64,000 nucleotides of DNA from assembly GCF_003431975.1 (NCBI RefSeq), contig NZ_CP027116.1:496001-560000 (forward strand). The letters run 5' to 3'. Position 1 is the first letter of the stretch; each line of letters opens with the position of its first letter. Position numbers and translations under genes: made by a program. Shown here piece by piece: positions 59,521 to 64,000 of this stretch. The stretch is from Bacillus pumilus (lineage in GTDB: Bacteria > Bacillota > Bacilli > Bacillales > Bacillaceae). The notes under the pieces are model-generated. The model saw nothing but the letters and a program-made list of their open reading frames with translations. It was not told the DNA's origin and ran no database searches.

Positions 59521-60669
59521 ATGAACGTAACAAAATGGGTAGGTGCTGTCTTTCTTTCTGTTTTATTACTCACGACAGCAGCTTGTGCCAATACAAGTAC
59601 ACAAGAAAAAAATCAAAGCGAAAAAGAAAGCACATCTAATGAATCAAAGGATAAAACAACAGCGGTTGAAACGGGGAATAAGTCCTTGTCTAATATTAAG
59701 GTATTAGCGACAGGCGGGACGATTGCTGGCAGTTCAGACAGTGATACAGATACGACAGGGTATAAATCTGGTTCACTTGGCATCGATAAAGTTATTGCTT
59801 CAGTCCCTCAGCTGAAGGATATTGCAAACGTAACAGGTGAACAAGTAGCGAACGTAGGCAGTGAAAATGTGGATGATGCCTTGCTTTTAAAATTAGCCAA
59901 ACGAGTTAATAAACTCTTAAACGATGATCAAGTCGATGGGGTTGTCATCACGCATGGAACAGATACACTTGAAGAAACCGCTTATTTTTTACATTTGGTT
60001 GTCAAAAGTGATAAACCAGTCGTAGTCGTTGGCTCAATGCGTCCAGCATCGGCTATCAGTGCGGATGGCCCGTTAAACTTGTATCATGCTGTGAAAATTG
60101 CATCCACAAAAGAAGCCAAAGGCAAAGGTGTCATGGTCACATTAAATGATCGCATTGCATCAGCTCGATTTATTACAAAGACAAACACGACAACAACTGA
60201 TTCCTTCAAGTCTCTTGAGCATGGGTACATTGGAGAAGTTGCTGGTGAAGTGGTTTCCTTTTATAACGAACCAACTAGAAAACATACGTCAGACAGTGAA
60301 TTTGATGTATCAAACATAAAAGAATTACCACAAGTGGATATTTTATATGGCTATCAAAATGATCAAAAATATATGTATGATGCAGCAGTAAAAGCAGGAG
60401 CGAAAGGGATTGTCGTTGCCGCAGCAGGAAATGGAACGATGTCAACAGAAGCGATCAAAGGGGCAACTGATGCCGTGAAGAAAGACGTAGTTCTTGTAAG
60501 ATCAAGCCGTGCGGGGAATGGGATTGTGACCCACGAAAAAATGGATGATGAACATCACTTTGTCACATCGGATTCATTGAATCCACAAAAAGCACGTATT
60601 CTACTTATGCTCGCTCTAACGAAGACAAAAGATCCAAGTAAAGTGCAGACATTTTATGAAAAGTATTAA
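59521..60669 (+). CDS. ansZ: L-asparaginase AnsZ (lipoprotein, type II)
   Basis: 382 residues. Lipoprotein signal with lipobox TAAC (Cys about 22), Ser/Thr/Lys-rich linker (about 23-55), then the asparaginase domain. Active-site motifs VLATGGTIAGSS (first Thr, about 64-75) and ITHGTDTLEETAYFL (second Thr), plus SMRPASAISADGPLNL. It hydrolyses asparagine to aspartate and ammonia outside the membrane. Corresponds to B. subtilis AnsZ (YccC). Confidence 0.94.
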   Translation: MNVTKWVGAVFLSVLLLTTAACANTSTQEKNQSEKESTSNESKDKTTAVETGNKSLSNIKVLATGGTIAGSSDSDTDTTGYKSGSLGIDKVIASVPQLKDIANVTGEQVANVGSENVDDALLLKLAKRVNKLLNDDQVDGVVITHGTDTLEETAYFLHLVVKSDKPVVVVGSMRPASAISADGPLNLYHAVKIASTKEAKGKGVMVTLNDRIASARFITKTNTTTTDSFKSLEHGYIGEVAGEVVSFYNEPTRKHTSDSEFDVSNIKELPQVDILYGYQNDQKYMYDAAVKAGAKGIVVAAAGNGTMSTEAIKGATDAVKKDVVLVRSSRAGNGIVTHEKMDDEHHFVTSDSLNPQKARILLMLALTKTKDPSKVQTFYEKY

Positions 60670-60677
60670 TGAAGAAA

Positions 60678-60704
60678 GGGACCCGAAGCTTCGGGTCTTT
60701 TTTA
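60678..60704. terminator. Bidirectional terminator between ansZ and the hydrolase gene
   Basis: GACCCGAAG / CTTCGGGTC perfect palindrome with TTTTTT on the + side; the - strand side is less T-rich. Confidence 0.8.
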
Positions 60705-61601
60705 TGCGTGCTCCTGATAATGTTCTTTTGCACGTATTTTTAAAGAGAGTAAAATATCTCGCCAAATATCGTCTACATCCGTAAGAAAATGTCCCGCTTC
60801 ATTGATATAATTGGATTTGACGTTTGGAATGCTTGGCGCCATTTTTTCTATTTCGACAAACGGAGCCATCGAATCTTCTTTTCCATGCCAGACATCTACG
60901 GGGATTTGAATATCCTTCATATCAAATGCCCACGGACGCGAGAGCAAATCTGGTTCATGAATACATTCATCTACCGATTGACGAATGGCTTCGTGTAAAT
61001 GTGTCATCATCATCTCTAACTGCTCATCGGTTTGCAGGAATTGACGATCCCATGGATGTAAATGTTTGTTCCCGTTTTTGGCCAACTTCTTAAATTTCTC
61101 TGGTTTGTTCTCTATCATTTTTTTCTGAGAACGATAGCTTGCTTTCAATAGCCAAGGGAACTTCTTACCGAGGAAAAAAGCCAATTTGTTTTCTTTGAGC
61201 ATACTTTTAGGCGGCTTTCCGTCCTGAAATGGCGTTGTACTTGAAATCAGAGCGGCTGAAAGAACTCGATTTGGCAATTGATAAGCACAGCCAGCAGCGA
61301 ATGCGCCGCCTCCAGATACACCCATCACTGAAAAATAGTGAATGCCGAGATGATCTGCTACTTCCAACACATCTTTTGCCCAATCTAAAATCGTGCGTTC
61401 AGGTTGAGGGGTAGATAAACCAAATCCTGGTCTGTCTAAACAGATGAGACGAACACCGAGCTCTTTAGAAATCGGGTCATTATCTAAAAACATCACTCTT
61501 GATCCAGGGGTTCCGTGAAAAAAGAATACTGGAAATCCTTTTAGATCCCCGTATTCACACAAACCAATATGACGTCCATCTTGTAAATGAATGCGATCCA
61601 T
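60702..61601 (-). CDS. Alpha/beta-hydrolase
   Basis: 299 residues. Oxyanion motif FFHGTPGSRVMF (about 28-39), RPGFGLSTPQP, nucleophile elbow VMGVSGGGAFAAGCA (Ser about 95), Asp in WHGKEDSMAP and His in NEAGHFLTDVD. Family of epoxide hydrolase/haloperoxidase-like enzymes. No signal peptide. It lies 56 bp downstream of the MarR gene on the same strand and is likely its target; a MarR-like palindrome sits between. Confidence 0.85.
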   Translation of the reverse strand: MDRIHLQDGRHIGLCEYGDLKGFPVFFFHGTPGSRVMFLDNDPISKELGVRLICLDRPGFGLSTPQPERTILDWAKDVLEVADHLGIHYFSVMGVSGGGAFAAGCAYQLPNRVLSAALISSTTPFQDGKPPKSMLKENKLAFFLGKKFPWLLKASYRSQKKMIENKPEKFKKLAKNGNKHLHPWDRQFLQTDEQLEMMMTHLHEAIRQSVDECIHEPDLLSRPWAFDMKDIQIPVDVWHGKEDSMAPFVEIEKMAPSIPNVKSNYINEAGHFLTDVDDIWRDILLSLKIRAKEHYQEHA

Positions 61602-61618
61602 ACTTTCATCCCTTTAAT

Positions 61619-61636
61619 AGTTTAGTTAACTTAAAT
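61619..61636 (-). promoter_or_regulatory. Possible MarR operator before the hydrolase gene
   Basis: Near-palindrome TTTAGTTAACTTAAA; related AGTTAAGTGAAGTTAAA sequence occurs upstream of the MarR gene (62141-62157). Confidence 0.5.
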
Positions 61637-61657
61637 GTTGAAGAAAGAAACACCAGA

Positions 61658-62104
61658 TCAAGGCGCTTCTTTCGCAATCTGATAGATTTTTTCGTATAGA
61701 GACAATAATGTTTTTAAATCTTCTTTTGGAAGCTTCGCATAGTATTTTTGAATGAGGTGCAATTGAATTTCTTCTGTATTCTTGTGAAATTCATGACCCT
61801 TTTGAGCAAAATCAACAATGATTTCCCGCCGATTATGTGGATTAATTTCTCGTTTGACATAGCCAAGTTGTTCAAGCTTTGATACAAGCTGGCTAGCGGC
61901 ACTTGCCGAAATGGAAAAGTAATCAGCTAGTTCGTTGATGGTTCTCGTTTTTGTGCGTAATAATTCAAGTGTCAACTCTTGTTTGGCTGATAAATCTGCA
62001 TACTCATGTTTTAAAAATCGTTGATACTCTTCTACATAAATTGAGCCTAGTGCATTCGAGTATTCAATGATCTTTTTACCGTAATGAATGATTTCCTCAT
62101 CCAA
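61658..62104 (-). CDS. MarR family transcriptional regulator
   Basis: 148 residues. Winged helix: KTRTINELADYFSISASAAS then QLVSKLEQLGYVKREINPHN RR-type wing (about 55-100), flanked by helices for dimerisation. Likely repressor of itself and the downstream hydrolase. TTG 62104 lies six bases after GAGGTG; ATG 62110 and GTG 62113 are nearly on top of that site, though either could be the annotated start. Confidence 0.85.
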   Translation of the reverse strand: MDEEIIHYGKKIIEYSNALGSIYVEEYQRFLKHEYADLSAKQELTLELLRTKTRTINELADYFSISASAASQLVSKLEQLGYVKREINPHNRREIIVDFAQKGHEFHKNTEEIQLHLIQKYYAKLPKEDLKTLLSLYEKIYQIAKEAP

Positions 62105-62214
62105 TGACATCACCTCTATTTCATTATAGGCAATGATTATAGTTAAGTGAAGTTAAATATTAAGAAAAATTAAATTAAGAAATGGCATAAGTGATTGTTT
62201 CAATGACTTTTTCA

Positions 62215-62269
62215 TTGTATTTTGAAAAAGATCCATTTATAATAAAAAAATAAACCAACTGGTCGGTTT
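62215..62269 (+). promoter_or_regulatory. Promoter and palindromic operator of the TetR-MFS pair
   Basis: TTGTAT (62215-62220), 17-bp spacer, TATAAT (62238-62243), followed by AAACCAACTGGTCGGTTT (62252-62269), the ACCNACNGGTNGGT type seen at many TetR/QacR-family operators. Confidence 0.75.
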
Positions 62270-62316
62270 TAATCTGTTCATGTGAAGAAAAGCAAGGTGA
62301 AAGGGATTGTTAAAAA

Positions 62317-62922
62317 ATGACAAATGCACGAAGCGGGACTGAAAAAAGTGAGAAGACGAAGCAAAAAATTGTTACCGCTTCACGTGATTTATTTGCAAAA
62401 AAAGGGTATTCGGAAACATCTGTACGAGATATTTTAGAGGCTGCTAAGGTGAGTAAAGGGAATCTTTATCATCATTTTAAAGGAAAAGAGTTTTTGTTCC
62501 TTCATATCATGGAAGAGGATCACCGCTTGATGATGGAGACGTGGCATCAGGAGAAACAAACGATGCACCGGGCCATTGATCAGCTCGGAGGATTTGCAGA
62601 GCTGCTCAGTCAAATGGGCATTAACTACCCATTAATGAGAGCAAGCGAGGAATTCTGTGCAAGTGCCTTTACATCAGACGAGGTCATGGAACGGCTGAAC
62701 AAGATTGATGCCGACTTTGATGATGTGATGAGAGATATTATAATTGAAGGAAACGAAGATGGTAGCTGGTCGATTCAGCATGTTGAGTCAACAGTGAAAA
62801 TATTATTATCCGTTTTTTACGGATTAGATGTGTTGTATAAAAATGATCCAATCCAAGAGAAAAAGGAATTACAAAAACAAGCGATCTCATTGATTATTCA
62901 CGGAATCAACCATCATGAGTAA
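62317..62922 (+). CDS. TetR family repressor
   Basis: 201 residues. Helix-turn-helix in TSVRDILEAAKVSKGNLYHH (about 34-53), preceded by TASRDLFAKKGYSE. Helical ligand-binding domain with acidic patches. Directly upstream of a drug exporter, probably repressing it through the operator at 62252. ATG 62317 follows AAAGGGATTGTTAAAA. Confidence 0.87.
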   Translation: MTNARSGTEKSEKTKQKIVTASRDLFAKKGYSETSVRDILEAAKVSKGNLYHHFKGKEFLFLHIMEEDHRLMMETWHQEKQTMHRAIDQLGGFAELLSQMGINYPLMRASEEFCASAFTSDEVMERLNKIDADFDDVMRDIIIEGNEDGSWSIQHVESTVKILLSVFYGLDVLYKNDPIQEKKELQKQAISLIIHGINHHE

Positions 62923-62953
62923 CAATTGAATCAATAAAGGGGAAACAAACATC

Positions 62954-64000
62954 ATGCAAAAACCGATTCGTGAGCAAAAAGCAGTACTCGTTATTTTATT
63001 AAGTAATATATTTATTGCGTTTTTAGGCATCGGTCTCATTATTCCTGTCATGCCGCTATTTATGAATGTCATGCATCTAACAGGGAGTACAATGGGATAC
63101 CTTGTGGCGGCGTTTGCCGTTGCTCAGCTCATCGCATCACCTATTGCAGGGAGATGGGTAGACCGCTACGGAAGAAAGATTATGATTGTGTCAGGATTGT
63201 TTCTATTTGCGTTATCAGAGCTCGTCTTCGGTCTTGGAACACATGTGTACGTTCTGTATTTTGCAAGGCTACTAGGCGGCATTAGTGCAGCGTTTATCAT
63301 GCCGGCTGTCACTGCATATGTCGCCGATATTACGACCGTTCAAGAAAGATCAAAGGCAATGGGCTATGTGTCAGCGGCCATAAGTACCGGATTTATCATT
63401 GGCCCGGGCATTGGCGGATTTATTGCAGAATACGGCGTGCGCCTGCCATTCTTCTTTGCAGCAGGGATTGCGTTTATAGCCGTTATTTCGTCTATGTTTA
63501 TGCTCAAGGAGCCATTAACAAAAGAAGAGCGAGCGAAGCAAATGGATCAAGTGAAGGAATCCACCTTCTTTAAAGATTTGAAAAAATCGATCCATCCAAG
63601 CTATCTCATCGCTTTTATCATTGTGTTTGTCCTCGCGTTTGGACTGTCTGCGTATGAAACGGTCTTCAGCCTGTTTACAAATCATAAGTTTGGATTTGGT
63701 CCGAAGGATATTGCGATCATCATTACCGTTAGTTCAATTGTAGCGGTCATCATCCAGGTGCTCGTGTTTGGTAAAATGGTGAATGCTCTTGGGGAGAAAC
63801 GAGTCATTCAGCTATGCTTAATTGTTGGAGCAGTCCTCGCTTTTGTTTCAACTGTCGTGTCAGGCTTTATGGTTGTGCTTATCGTCACATGTGTCATTTT
63901 CTTAGCCTTTGATTTATTGCGTCCGGCATTGACGACATTCTTATCAAAAATTGCTGGCAATCAGCAAGGATTCGTCGCAGGGATGAACTCCACTTACACA
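62954..64000 (+). CDS. MFS multidrug efflux transporter, Bmr/Blt/NorA type (3' end cut off)
   Basis: The first 349 codons are present and the frame is open at the window end; full members have about 390-400 residues. DHA1 family features: helix 1 NIFIAFLGIGLIIPVMPLF, motif A GRWVDRYGRKIM (about 74-85), the antiporter motif C as STGFIIGPGIGGFI (about 151-164). It exports cationic drugs with protons. ATG 62954 follows AAAGGGGAAACAAACATC. It pairs with the TetR gene 31 bp upstream. Confidence 0.88.
   Translation, partial: MQKPIREQKAVLVILLSNIFIAFLGIGLIIPVMPLFMNVMHLTGSTMGYLVAAFAVAQLIASPIAGRWVDRYGRKIMIVSGLFLFALSELVFGLGTHVYVLYFARLLGGISAAFIMPAVTAYVADITTVQERSKAMGYVSAAISTGFIIGPGIGGFIAEYGVRLPFFFAAGIAFIAVISSMFMLKEPLTKEERAKQMDQVKESTFFKDLKKSIHPSYLIAFIIVFVLAFGLSAYETVFSLFTNHKFGFGPKDIAIIITVSSIVAVIIQVLVFGKMVNALGEKRVIQLCLIVGAVLAFVSTVVSGFMVVLIVTCVIFLAFDLLRPALTTFLSKIAGNQQGFVAGMNSTYT

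Noticed and set aside
59262..59591. 109-residue frame opposite the ansZ start
   Set aside because: It overlaps the ansZ start and signal peptide region in antisense, has no ribosome binding site and no recognisable family.

Overview
The window is a stretch of a low-to-medium GC Firmicute chromosome that reads as a Bacillus of the B. pumilus group (pumilus/safensis/altitudinis). This rests on gene order and protein sequence. From about 0 to 38 kb the order ydaP, mntH, ydaS, dctB-dctS-dctR-dctP, ydbI, ydbJKL, fbpB, ydbP, ddl, murF, cshA, ydbST, ydcA, acpS, ydcC, alr, ndoAI-ndoA, rsbR-S-T-U-V-W-sigB-rsbX, tex, cmpA, ydcK follows the B. subtilis ydaP-ydcK segment almost gene for gene. Frequent TTG/GTG starts, strong AGGAGG-type ribosome binding sites and T-rich hairpin terminators also fit. 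The species assignment is inference.

Layout. 0-4 kb: the 3' end of ydaP, then an LXG polymorphic toxin with a probable immunity gene and two small genes. 4-13.6 kb: GNAT acetyltransferase, Mn2+ transporter MntH with an MntR box, stress protein YdaS, an EcsC-family protein and the C4-dicarboxylate sensing and uptake cluster. 13.6-15.1 kb: a c-di-AMP (ydaO-type) riboswitch plus terminator in front of a glutamate/aspartate-type symporter. 15-29.5 kb: ABC transporter, iron-sparing small protein FbpB with a Fur box, thioredoxin-like YdbP, cell-wall genes (ddl, murF, alr), RNA helicase CshA, the sigma-W-type ydbST operon and AcpS. 29.8-35.4 kb: the MazEF-type ndoAI-ndoA module and the complete sigma-B stressosome/partner-switch operon with its internal sigma-B promoter. 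35.5-45.1 kb: tex, the sporulation peptide gene cmpA (missed by simple ORF calling), ydcK, and the acoABCL-acoR acetoin catabolism locus with a sigma-54 promoter, upstream inverted repeat and cre site.

45.3-46.0 kb holds seven tRNA genes (Asn, Ser, Glu, Gln, Lys, Leu, Leu) behind a near-consensus promoter. Next to it lies an AT-rich accessory stretch (46.0-48.3 kb) with gene remnants, a small peptide/membrane protein/secreted protein set of unknown function, and a multiply frameshifted pseudogene. 48.4-54.5 kb: cspC, a CarD-type regulator, adhA-adhR with a MerR-type operator, lichenase bglS and a TetR-regulated multidrug exporter. 54.7-64 kb is accessory: an HSL-type esterase, a lipase-first toxin-like gene with a small helical partner and a divergent membrane-anchored DUF1433-like protein (resembling the reverse-domain type VII lipase toxin TslA of Staphylococcus aureus), an SDR enzyme, asparaginase AnsZ, a MarR/hydrolase pair and a TetR/MFS pair cut by the window end.

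The strongest candidates for something new are the reverse-domain lipase module (55.7-57.8 kb), the unexplained secreted-protein locus (46.5-47.8 kb) and the c-di-AMP riboswitch controlling an acidic amino acid symporter (13.6-15.1 kb).
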